A stretch of DNA of 64,000 nt, taken from assembly GCA_964569085.1 (NCBI GenBank), contig CAZMTA010000015.1, forward strand, positions 1-64,000, read 5' to 3'. This document shows, in pieces, positions 57,637-64,000 of this stretch; the stretch's first letter is position 1; each line of letters begins with the position of its first letter. The position numbers and the translations under genes were made by a program. Under the pieces are notes generated by a model. That model was given only the letters and a program-made list of their open reading frames with translations. It did no database searches and was not told the origin of the DNA. Source of the DNA: JAJCZZ01 sp964569085. GTDB lineage: Bacteria > Gemmatimonadota > Gemmatimonadetes > Longimicrobiales > Gaopeijiaceae.

Positions 57637-58041
57637 ATGCCGACCCAAGATCTGACCGACCTGTTCACCGAGGCGCTGGCCGTCGTGAACCGGGCACTGG
57701 CAGCCAACCGCGACCACCCCGTCTTCGGACGCGTCCTGGGCCTCGCCGAGGGCCACCTGGACGGCCACAAGGCCAACATCGTGGTCTACGAGGACGACCC
57801 CGCGGCCAAGGAGGGGTTCTTCACGGTGAAGTGGGAGGACCACGGGCTCCGCCTCCTCACGGTGGGCAAGGGCCCCCACGACACCCAGTGGAAGGTCTCC
57901 CGGGCCTACCTGCAGTCCCTTGTGGACGACCCCGAGACCTACGTGGACAACCCGGCGCGGCTGGACCTGGACTGGCTGGCCCACCGGATCCCCGACGGGG
58001 CCCGCCAGCTCTTCGAGTGGGGGACGAAGGCCCCCGAGTAG
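57637..58041 (+). CDS. Hypothetical protein, sigma-54-promoted
   Basis: 134 residues from ATG 57637. DLTDLFTEALAVVNRALAANRDHPVFGRVLGLAEGHLDGHKANIVVYEDDP and FTVKWEDHGLRLLTVGKGPHDTQWKVSRAYLQSLVDDPETYVDNPARLDLDWLAHRIPDGARQLFEW form one compact alpha/beta unit without a signal peptide. I do not recognise a family. Its promoter places it in the same presumed regulon as dodecin and DJ-1. A mirrored hairpin follows the gene. Confidence 0.75.
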   Translation: MPTQDLTDLFTEALAVVNRALAANRDHPVFGRVLGLAEGHLDGHKANIVVYEDDPAAKEGFFTVKWEDHGLRLLTVGKGPHDTQWKVSRAYLQSLVDDPETYVDNPARLDLDWLAHRIPDGARQLFEWGTKAPE

Positions 58042-58063
58042 ACCCCGCCGCCGGACACGACGA

Positions 58064-58095
58064 GGCCCCCCGCCGGACGAGACCGACGGGGGGCC
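58064..58095. terminator. Bidirectional hairpin between the hypothetical gene and cspA copy 1
   Basis: GGCCCCCCG-C-CGG (58064-58076) pairs with CCG-A-CGGGGGGCC (58083-58095) with one mismatch. Both flanking genes end here, from opposite sides. There are no clear U-runs. Confidence 0.55.
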
Positions 58096-58135
58096 GTTCG
58101 CTTCGTGACCGGGAACCGGACCGGTCGAGGAGGCG

Positions 58136-58342
58136 CTACAGCTTGACGACGTTCTCCGCCGCCGGGCCCTTCTGACCCTGGGTGACGTCGAACTCGACCC
58201 GGTCACCCTCGGACAGGCTCTTGAAGCCCTGCATCTGGATGGCGGAGTGATGGACGAAGCAGTCCTGGCTGCCGTCCTCCGGCGTGATGAAGCCGAAGCC
58301 CTTCTGGTCGTTGAACCACTTCACGGTTCCGGTCGTACGCAT
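58136..58342 (-). CDS. Cold-shock domain protein, copy 1
   Basis: 68 residues. TGTVKWFNDQKGFGFITPEDGSQDCFVHHSAIQMQGFKSLSEGDRVEFDVTQGQKGPAAENVVKL contains RNP1 (KGFGFI) and RNP2 (VFVHxS, here CFVHHS). It is an OB-fold nucleic-acid chaperone. Its own ribosome site, AGGAG, is 8 nt from the ATG. The leader upstream has the two hairpins shared with copy 2. Confidence 0.97.
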   Translation of the reverse strand: MRTTGTVKWFNDQKGFGFITPEDGSQDCFVHHSAIQMQGFKSLSEGDRVEFDVTQGQKGPAAENVVKL

Positions 58343-58408
58343 CGAACCTGCTCCTGGCTGCCTGCGTGGCCGAAGACCCCCACGCCGGGTGCGGGGCCAA
58401 CGTGCCCC
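58343..58408 (-). promoter_or_regulatory. Two-hairpin 5' leader of cspA copy 1
   Basis: On the minus strand, hairpin A is GGGGC-N6-GCCCC (58393-58408). After a 7-nt gap hairpin B, GCGTGG-N10-CCACGC (58364-58385), follows, and the ATG is 21 nt later. The same order, stems and 7-nt gap are found in the leader of copy 2, although the coding start distances differ. This fits a structured cold-shock leader. Confidence 0.7.
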
Positions 58409-58465
58409 GAGACTGGATTTCGGAATTCGGCGGTAATAGTGGGCGCCCCGGGGTCGGCATGCAAC

Positions 58466-58501
58466 AAAAAAGACCCCCCGGCGGACGAATCCGCCGGGGG
58501 G
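58466..58501 (-). terminator. Rho-independent terminator of cspA copy 2
   Basis: On the minus strand CCCCCCGGCGG pairs with CCGCCGGGGGG (58474-58484 and 58491-58501 on the plus strand) and is followed by TTTTTTG (plus strand 58466-58471 is A6). A textbook terminator, 25 nt after the stop codon. Confidence 0.9.
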
Positions 58502-58525
58502 CCGGGCTTTCCGAGGCGTGAGGCC

Positions 58526-58732
58526 TCAGAGGGCGACGACGTTCTCCGCCGCCGGGCCCTTCTGGCCCTGCACCACGTCGAACTCGACCTTCGCGCCCTC
58601 GGCGAGGGTCTTGAAGCCCTGCATCTGGATCGCGGAGTGGTGCACGAAGCAGTCCTGGCTGCCGTCCTCCGGCGTGATGAAGCCAAAACCCTTCTGATCG
58701 TTGAACCACTTCACGGTGCCCGTCGTACGCAT
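58526..58732 (-). CDS. Cold-shock domain protein, copy 2
   Basis: 68 residues from ATG 58732. A second ATG three bases upstream (58735) is less well spaced from the AGGAG at 7 nt and would lengthen it by one residue relative to copy 1. The protein is almost identical to copy 1 (differences at K/TLAEGAK, DVV, VAL). RNP1 and RNP2 are intact. The tandem pair appears to be a recent duplication including the leader. Confidence 0.97.
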   Translation of the reverse strand: MRTTGTVKWFNDQKGFGFITPEDGSQDCFVHHSAIQMQGFKTLAEGAKVEFDVVQGQKGPAAENVVAL

Positions 58733-58893
58733 CATCTGACTCCTGTTGCTTCGTTCTGGTCTTGTGTCGGAGTTGTTCGGATGATCCGTACGCTACCGAC
58801 TGCCGACCCGCGTGGCTGAAAAACCCCCACGCTGGGTAGGGGGCGTCGTTGCCCCTCTGTGGACATCGGGACGCCGTCGAAGACGGTCCCGAT
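58733..58893 (-). promoter_or_regulatory. Structured 5' leader of cspA copy 2
   Basis: Hairpin A GGGGC-N6-GCCCC (58840-58855) and, after 7 nt, hairpin B GCGTGG-N11-CCACGC (58810-58832) are as in copy 1. Then about 55 nt of extra leader precede the ribosome site. A third stem, ATCGGGA/TCCCGAT (58865-58893), lies further upstream. The next stretch, 58894-59201 before ilvE, holds no recognisable gene. Confidence 0.65.
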
Positions 58894-59201
58894 GAGGCCC
58901 ACCGCATGCTGCGATGGTGCGCGGCAAAGGTGACCCTTGTCGACGTTCAGGTCAATGCCGATGAGGGGCCGGTCCCGGACCCTCCCGGGTACGCGCGTGC
59001 GAGGACCGGCCGTGGTCCGGGGCCTCGCAGGGGACCTCGCGCGCGGCCCCCGGACCCCACGGCATTTGCCCCGGAGAGGTCCGGGCCCCATCCTGCACCC
59101 CTTCGTCTCCCCCACACCCCCTTCTCCCGACCGTGGCCCACGCGCGACCGCGTCGCGTCCGCCCACGGTCCCAGCACCGCCAGCCACGCCTGGCACCGAC
59201 C

Positions 59202-60155
59202 ATGACCGACCTTCCCGAGACCGACTGGATCTGGCGCGACGGCGAGTTCGTCGCCTGGGACGACGCCAACATCCACGTCATGACCCACGCCCTCCACTAC
59301 GGCTCCTCCATCTTCGAGGGGATCCGCTTCTACCCCACCTCGCGGGGCCCGGCAATCTTCCGCCTCGAGGACCATCTCGTCCGGTTCTTCGATTCGTGCC
59401 GGATCTACCGCATGACCCCCTCCGTGGACCGCGCCGAGCTCATCGAGGCCTGCCGCGAGACGGTCCGCCGCAACGCCATCGACGAGGGCTACCTCCGCCC
59501 CCTCGCCTTCCGGGGCGTGGGTGCCCTGGGCCTCAACCCCACGCCCAGCCCCGTGGAGACGCTGGTGGTGGCCTGGGCCTGGGGACGCTACCTGGGCGCC
59601 GAGGCCCTGGAGAACGGTGTGGACGCGTGCGTGTCCACCTGGACCCGTCCGGCCCCCAACACCCACCCCACGCTGGCCAAGGCCGGGGGGAACTACATCA
59701 ACAGCTGCCTCATGAAGATGGAGGCGCTCGAGAACGGGTACGCCGACGCCATCGCCCTGGGTGCCGCGGGCACCGTGAGCGAGGGGAGCGGGCAGAACAT
59801 CTTCCTCGTGCGGAACGGGACGCTGATGACCCCGTCGCTGGACGGGACCATGCTCGCCGGGGTGACCCGGGACACGATCCTGGTCCTCGCGCGCAAGCTC
59901 GGGATCCCCGTCGTCGAATGCACCGTCCCGCGGGAGACGCTCTACACCGCCGACGAGGTCTTCTTCACGGGCACGGCCTCGGAGGTCACCCCCGTCCGCA
60001 GCGTCGACCGGATCCCGGTCGGGAGCGGGCGGCCGGGGCCCATCACCCGCCGCCTCCAGGAGGAGTACCTGGCGGTGGTCCGGGGTGAGCGGGACGTTCC
60101 GGAGGGATGGCTCGACGTGGTGGAGCGGGTCCCGGAAGGGAGCGCCCCCGCCTAG
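59202..60155 (+). CDS. ilvE: Branched-chain-amino-acid aminotransferase
   Basis: 317 residues, class IV PLP aminotransferase. The PLP-lysine is Lys160 in TLAKAGGNYINSCL. IHVMTHALHYGSSIFEGIRFYP, RLEDHLVRFFDSCRIYRM and GVTRDTILVLARKLGIPVVECTVPRETLYTADEVFFTGTASEVTPVRSVD are canonical IlvE segments. It interconverts Val, Leu and Ile with their 2-oxoacids using glutamate. Start ATG 59202 is preferred to 59133. No other branched-chain genes are adjacent, so it is transcribed alone. Confidence 0.95.
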   Translation: MTDLPETDWIWRDGEFVAWDDANIHVMTHALHYGSSIFEGIRFYPTSRGPAIFRLEDHLVRFFDSCRIYRMTPSVDRAELIEACRETVRRNAIDEGYLRPLAFRGVGALGLNPTPSPVETLVVAWAWGRYLGAEALENGVDACVSTWTRPAPNTHPTLAKAGGNYINSCLMKMEALENGYADAIALGAAGTVSEGSGQNIFLVRNGTLMTPSLDGTMLAGVTRDTILVLARKLGIPVVECTVPRETLYTADEVFFTGTASEVTPVRSVDRIPVGSGRPGPITRRLQEEYLAVVRGERDVPEGWLDVVERVPEGSAPA

Positions 60156-60316
60156 GCACCCGGTCGGAGCCGGACGGTCCGGCTCCGACCGCCCGACTCG
60201 GCACCTTCAGCCCGGGCCCGCGCGTTGGTATCATCCGTGGGGGGATTCTTTCGAATCGGTACGGCGGCGCGTGGGCTCCCATGGCCCCGCGCCGCTCATG
60301 AGGTGGGGAGCGAATC

Positions 60317-60739
60317 GTGTCGGACCAGCCGGGTGCCGGAGGAGGTGCGGGCGGTGCGACCCGTGGAGGGTCGGACCGGGCCCGCCTCATCCTGGTCGTG
60401 GAGGACGAGGAGCCGCTCCGGCGGCTGGTCGTACGCATGCTCGACCGCATGGGCTTCGAGACCCTGGCCGCCGGCGACGGCGAGGAGGGCATCCGGCTGG
60501 CACGGAGCGCCCGCGACAAGCTCGACCTCGTGCTCACCGACGTGATCATGCCCCGGACCCGAGGGCCCCTCATGGTGGAGCGGCTCCGCAGCGAGGGCGT
60601 CCACGTGCCGGTCGGCTACATGTCGGGGTACTCCGCCGAGGAGCTCTCGCAGGAGGACCGCACGGCGCGCTTCCTGGCCAAGCCCTTCACCATGGAGGAG
60701 CTCGGACGCTTCGTGCGGTCCGTCCTCGACGAGGAGTAG
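60317..60739 (+). CDS. Single-domain response regulator (receiver only)
   Basis: 140 residues, GTG start after GGTGGGGAG. Residues 1-20 are a glycine-rich linker; then comes a full receiver: LILVVEDEEPLRRLVVRMLDRMGFETLAA, Asp75 in LTDVIMP, Ser103 in GYMSGYS and Lys122 in LAKPFTMEEL. There is no output domain. It may relay phosphate or regulate a partner kinase such as the one at 43405. TATCAT (about 60228) with TTCAGC 17 bp upstream may be its promoter. Confidence 0.93.
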   Translation: MSDQPGAGGGAGGATRGGSDRARLILVVEDEEPLRRLVVRMLDRMGFETLAAGDGEEGIRLARSARDKLDLVLTDVIMPRTRGPLMVERLRSEGVHVPVGYMSGYSAEELSQEDRTARFLAKPFTMEELGRFVRSVLDEE

Positions 60740-60815
60740 ACCGCACCGTCCGCCGCGGGGTATCGTGGGGCAGGGCACGCGCCCCACGCCCCGACCCGAC
60801 GACCCCGGAGATCCC

Positions 60816-61346
60816 ATGACCCGACGCGCCCTCGCCGCCGCCCTGCTCCTGGCGGCCACCGCTCCCGCCCTCGAGGCCCAGGAGGCCCCCGCCCCCCTCG
60901 AGACCGTGCGCAACTTCCAGCGGGTCTCGGACCGCCTGGCCTCGTCGGGGCAGATCGCCTACGACCAGATCCCCCTCCTCGCGGAGGAGGGATTCGAGGT
61001 GGTCGTGAACCTGGCCGTGGCCGACTCCGCCCGGAACGGGGAGGAAGGCTTCCGCGTGATCCAGCAGGGGCTCACCTACGTGCACATCCCCGTGGACTGG
61101 GAGAATCCGTCCATGGAGGACGTGGAGCTCTTCTTCGACGTCATGGAGGCGGTGGAGGGACGGAAGGTCTACGTCCATTGCTTCGCCAACATGCGCGCGT
61201 CCGCCTTCGTGTACATGTACCGGACGCTGGTGCAGGGCGTCCCCGAGGCGGAGGCGCGGGCCACCATGAACGAGGTGTGGGACCCGTGGGAGCTGGAGCA
61301 GTGGGGGGGGCTGATCGACCGAGCCCGCGAGGGGGCCGGTAGGTAG
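60816..61346 (+). CDS. Exported protein-tyrosine-phosphatase-like protein with CX4R site
   Basis: 176 residues from ATG 60816, preceded by CCCCGGAGATCCC. The signal peptide ends at LEAQ. The mature part is a dual-specificity-phosphatase fold: ETVRNFQRVSDRLASSGQIAYDQIPLLAEEGFEVVVNL, WENPSMEDVELFFDVMEAVEGRKVYVHCFANMRASAFVYMYRTL. The signature loop reads HCFANMR, with four residues between Cys and Arg instead of the canonical five. This matches a family annotated as PTP-like. The Cys may be catalytic; phosphatase activity is not assured. Confidence 0.8.
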   Translation: MTRRALAAALLLAATAPALEAQEAPAPLETVRNFQRVSDRLASSGQIAYDQIPLLAEEGFEVVVNLAVADSARNGEEGFRVIQQGLTYVHIPVDWENPSMEDVELFFDVMEAVEGRKVYVHCFANMRASAFVYMYRTLVQGVPEAEARATMNEVWDPWELEQWGGLIDRAREGAGR

Positions 61347-61349
61347 GTA

Positions 61350-61501
61350 GGCGCCGGGGGACGACCTCCCTCGAGTCGGCACGCTCGGGCCTTCCTCGCG
61401 GGGGCACTCCCCCGTGGCGGATACGGCCCTCGCTCGGCGGCCCCGGGCCGACCGGGTCCCGGGGCCGATGGCCTTTTCGAGGGAGGTCGTCCCCCGGCGC
61501 C
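61350..61501. repeat. Perfect 25-bp inverted repeat with 102-nt loop
   Basis: The left arm, starting GGCGCCGGGGGACGACC (61350-61374), and the right arm, ending GTCCCCCGGCGCC (61477-61501), are exact reverse complements over 25 bp. The 102-nt interior contains further GC stems (around 61405-61470). It starts 3 nt after the phosphatase-like stop and may be a terminator, an RNA or a miniature mobile element. Confidence 0.85.
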
Positions 61502-61584
61502 CCCACCGTGCGGCTGGCGCGACCCGTCCACGCTACCCGTGCGGTCGTTCGGACGCTGCTGCCCGCGCCTTCGCGGTGGTAGTG

Positions 61585-61608
61585 GGCCCGCCACCATGGT
61601 GGCGGGCC
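61585..61608. repeat. Perfect 24-bp palindrome
   Basis: GGCCCGCCACCA (61585-61596) and its exact reverse complement TGGTGGCGGGCC (61597-61608) meet with no spacer. A 12-bp half-site palindrome is rare in random DNA of this composition. It is the left end of the tandem repeats that follow. Confidence 0.8.
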
Positions 61609-61744
61609 TGGCCGGGGCGGGCGGCCCGGTGCGGGAGGGTACCCCTCCTGGACGGCGGGCCTGGCCCCGGCGGCGGCCCGGGGAGCGGTGGGCACTCCGC
61701 CCTGGTGGGTCGGGCCTCGCCTGCGGCGGGCGGCCCGGTGCGGG
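61604..61744. repeat. Three imperfect tandem repeats of a 32-33 bp GC-rich unit
   Basis: Units begin at 61604, 61657 and 61712 (GGGCCTGGCC, GGGCCTGGCC, GGGCCTCGCC) and end GCGGG or GCGG. The 20-mer GGCGGGCGGCCCGGTGCGGG is identical at 61616-61635 and 61725-61744. The period is 53-55 bp. No gene is seen here. Confidence 0.75.
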
Positions 61745-61757
61745 TCGGATGTGGTTC

Positions 61758-61922
61758 GAAATCCCCAGGACGGACGGGCCCGGGGGAGGGTTCCGGATTG
61801 GTGCCCGCCTGGGGCCCCGAATCCCCAGGAGGCGGACGGTCGGGGGGCGCTTGGGGAATCGGGGCCGCGTGGGGGCTCGGAATCCCCAACGTGGGTCCGA
61901 CGCGCGCGGATTGGGGATTTCG
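61758..61922. repeat. AATCCCCA inverted-repeat array, ~61-bp period
   Basis: AATCCCCA begins at 61760, 61820 and 61881 (60 and 61 bp apart). The inverted partners are a degenerate one near 61785-61795, TTGGGGAATC at 61851 and TTGGGGATT at 61911. The last unit is a perfect 9-bp inverted repeat with 21-nt spacer (61881-61889 and 61911-61919). CGAAATCCCCA at 61758 is also complementary to TGGGGATTTCG at 61912. The geometry mirrors the array at 3.0-3.2 kb. The rest of the 61347-62007 gap has no gene. Confidence 0.8.
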
Positions 61923-62007
61923 GTCCAGGAACGGCCGCGCATTGCCTCCGTCGGGGGGCGGGACCAACTTCCGGGGCATCCCTCCCCTACCCCTTCCGGG
62001 AGCCCGC

Positions 62008-64000
62008 ATGTCCCGCCTGCACCTCTCCGCGGCCGCCTTCGTGGCCGCGCTCGTCTGCCTCCTCCCCTCCGCCCTCGCCGCCCAGGGCACGCGCTTCCTC
62101 CGCGACCCCGACGTGGGGCCGGACCACATCGCCTTCGTCCACGCCAACGACGTGTGGATGGTGGGGCGGGACGGGGGGCGGGCCTGGAGGCTCACCTCCA
62201 ACGAGGGCGCGGAGACGGATCCGGCCTTCAGCCCCGACGGGCGCTGGGTGGCCTTCACCGGGGAGTACGGGGGGAACGCGGACGTCTACGTGGTGGCGGC
62301 CGAGGGCGGGCAGCCGGAGCGGCTGACCTGGCACCCCGGCGAGGACGCGGTCCAGGGATGGACGCCGGACGGGCGGATCCTCTTCCGCTCGGGGCGGAAG
62401 GGGCAGCCCACGAAGCTGTGGCAGTGGTACACGGTCTCGCCGGAGGGCGGGCTCCCGGAGGACGTGGGGGTCCCCCAGGCCTACCACGGCGAGATGAGCG
62501 CCGACGGGGACTGGCTGGCCTACCAGGAGATCGGCTACTGGGACCCGGAGTGGCGGAACTACCGCGGCGGCCAGGCCCAGCCGGTGAGCGTCGTCTCCAC
62601 CGAGACGTGGGAGCGGCGCACCCCGCCCCACGAAGGGGAGCGCCACATGGCCCCGGTCTGGCTCGACGGCGTGGTCTACTACATGAGCGAGCGGGACTGG
62701 GCGTCCAACGTCTGGTCCTGGGACCCCGCCACGGGCGAGGAGGAGCAGCACACCTTCCACACCGACTTCGACGTCAAGAGCCTGGGCGCGGGCGACGGCG
62801 TGGTGGTCTACGAGCAGGCCGGCTGGCTCTGGGAGCTGGACCCGGCCTCCGGTGAGACCCGGCGCCTGGAGATCCTGGCCGAGGGCGATCAGAGCTGGGC
62901 CCGGGCCCGCTGGGAGGACGTCTCCCCCGGGCAGCTCGGCAACGCCCGCCTGTCTCCCACCGGCGCCCGCGCCCTCTTCGAGCACCGGGGCGACATCTTC
63001 ACCGTGCCCGCCGGCGAGGGGAGCTGGCGCAACCTGACCCGGTCCAGCGGCGTGGCCGACCGCCACCCCGCCTGGTCGCCCGACGGCGAGACCATCGCCT
63101 GGTTCAACGACGAGGGCGGCGAGTACGGCCTGGTGCTGGCGGACCAGGACGGCACGATCCGGCGGCGCATCGAGCTCGACGACCCGTCCTTCTACTACCA
63201 GGCCCGCTGGGCGCCCGACGGGAGCAAGCTCGCCTTCACCGACACCGACTACCGGGTGCTGGTCCTGGACGTGGCCAGCGGCGACGTGACCCACGTGGAC
63301 ACGGACCGCTACGCCCACCCGGAGCGCTCCATGAACCCGGTGTGGTCCCCGGACTCCCGCTGGATCGCCTACGCGCGGCGCCTGGATACCCAGTTCCGCG
63401 CCATCTTCGTGCACGACACCGAGAGCGGCGAGACGCACCAGCTCACCGACGGCATGGCCGACGCCATCGACCCGGTGTGGGACGCCGGCGGCGACTACCT
63501 CTACTTCCTGGCCTCCACCGACTACGGCCTGAACACGGGCTGGCTGGACATGACGTCGTACGACCGGCCCATCACCCGGTCCCTCTACGTGGCGGTTCTC
63601 GAGGACGACGAGGCCTCGCCCTTCGCGCCCCGGAGCGACGAGGAGAACGGGCGCGACCCCTACGAGGACGACGAGGAGGACGACGACGAGGGGGAGGACG
63701 AGGACGAGGCCGGCGACGTCGAGGAGGTCGAGATCTACCCGGTCCGGATCATGGACCGCATCGTGGCGGCCCCCGACCTCCCGGCCCGCAACTACCTGGG
63801 CCTCGCGCCGGGCCCCGAGGGTCACGTCTTCGTCCTGGAGGCCCGGCCGAACGAGCCCGGCGCCACCCTCCACCGCTACGCCCTGGAGGACCGGGAGCCC
63901 ACCACCTTCCTGGAAGGCGTCCAGACCGCCGAGGCCTCCCACGACCGCACGAAGCTCCTGGTGCGCCAGGGCGGCTCGTGGCGGGTGGTCGGCGCCGCGG
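62008..64000 (+). CDS. Tricorn-like S41 protease, N-terminal part (3' end outside window)
   Basis: The frame is open to the window edge (664 residues visible). The signal peptide is MSRLHLSAAAFVAALVCLLP, with AAQ at about 26. A TolB-type beta-propeller follows: DIAFVHANDVWMVGRDGGRAWRLT, FSPDGRWVAFTGEYGGNADVYVVAAEGGQPERLTWHPGEDAVQGW, then SPTGARALFEHRGDIFTVPAGEG, WSPDGETIAWFNDEGGEYGL. An acidic stretch (about 550-576) and the start of a second propeller follow. This is the N-terminal layout of bacterial tricorn protease homologues; the PDZ and S41 catalytic domains would lie beyond 64000. Confidence 0.85.
   Translation, partial: MSRLHLSAAAFVAALVCLLPSALAAQGTRFLRDPDVGPDHIAFVHANDVWMVGRDGGRAWRLTSNEGAETDPAFSPDGRWVAFTGEYGGNADVYVVAAEGGQPERLTWHPGEDAVQGWTPDGRILFRSGRKGQPTKLWQWYTVSPEGGLPEDVGVPQAYHGEMSADGDWLAYQEIGYWDPEWRNYRGGQAQPVSVVSTETWERRTPPHEGERHMAPVWLDGVVYYMSERDWASNVWSWDPATGEEEQHTFHTDFDVKSLGAGDGVVVYEQAGWLWELDPASGETRRLEILAEGDQSWARARWEDVSPGQLGNARLSPTGARALFEHRGDIFTVPAGEGSWRNLTRSSGVADRHPAWSPDGETIAWFNDEGGEYGLVLADQDGTIRRRIELDDPSFYYQARWAPDGSKLAFTDTDYRVLVLDVASGDVTHVDTDRYAHPERSMNPVWSPDSRWIAYARRLDTQFRAIFVHDTESGETHQLTDGMADAIDPVWDAGGDYLYFLASTDYGLNTGWLDMTSYDRPITRSLYVAVLEDDEASPFAPRSDEENGRDPYEDDEEDDDEGEDEDEAGDVEEVEIYPVRIMDRIVAAPDLPARNYLGLAPGPEGHVFVLEARPNEPGATLHRYALEDREPTTFLEGVQTAEASHDRTKLLVRQGGSWRVVGAA

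Noticed and set aside
61539..61743. Proteins encoded in the repeat-rich gap
   Set aside because: Frames consist of repeat-derived Gly/Arg/Pro strings with no ribosome sites or domains.

Overview
The window is a very GC-rich, densely packed chromosomal segment. The gene mix suggests a Gemmatimonadota-type bacterium: secreted S9/DPP-IV-like and tricorn-like peptidases, a TolB-propeller amidohydrolase, an ADOP/MacB-type permease, RCC1-repeat and fasciclin secreted proteins, and a chromosomal contractile injection system. This placement is inferred from gene content and composition only; no rRNA marker is present.

Layout. 1-1.55 kb: tail of a DUF2442 gene, a VapBC-like toxin-antitoxin (TA) pair, a 42-residue ORF and an orphan antitoxin. 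1.6-5.8 kb: a von Willebrand A (VWA) protein, a three-unit inverted-repeat array and a secreted DPP-IV-like peptidase. 6.2-30.8 kb: about 19 co-directional, mostly overlapping genes that encode an extracellular contractile injection system (eCIS). It has a sheath with a tandemly duplicated insertion, a tube, a Zn-ribbon baseplate/chaperone-like protein, a Pro/Ala-rich disordered protein, a Pvc16/DUF4255 cap and an AAA+ ATPase with a one-base frameshift. It also has a DUF4157 metallopeptidase-fold candidate effector, a CIS-tube adaptor, LysM, gp27-like hub, gp5-like spike, PAAR-like tip, gp25, two large J-like plate proteins, a gpI-like tail protein and a DUF6519/beta-helix fibre. A compact structured RNA candidate with its own promoter and terminator follows, then a second TA pair on the minus strand.

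31.7-43.2 kb holds envelope and secreted proteins: TolB-amidohydrolase, fasciclin lipoprotein, ADOP permease, a second VWA paralogue, RCC1 repeats, a DUF4168-like pair and a small cytochrome c. 43.4-46.7 kb is an operon of a 7TM sensor kinase with two ZIP-type transporters. 46.7-57.5 kb holds stress and repair functions: DJ-1/PfpI, aldo-keto reductase, a Pcm-erythromycin-esterase fusion, a soluble kinase facing a sigma-54 activator, dodecin, a split LigD (phosphoesterase plus polymerase, no ligase) and a class-A-like serine hydrolase. 57.6-61.3 kb: two cold-shock genes with a shared two-hairpin leader, ilvE, a receiver protein and a CX4R phosphatase-like protein. 61.35-62.0 kb is gene-free and repeat-rich. 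The window ends inside a tricorn-like protease.

Regulation. Several intergenic regions carry GG-N10-GC promoters of sigma-54 type (PfpI, dodecin, the 57.6 kb gene, and weaker at the 41.5 kb gene). A GAFTGA-containing activator is encoded at 52.8-54.2 kb, so a local sigma-54 stress regulon is plausible. Two intergenic arrays (3.0-3.2 kb and 61.76-61.92 kb) differ in sequence but share the same geometry: three inverted units with about 61 bp periodicity.
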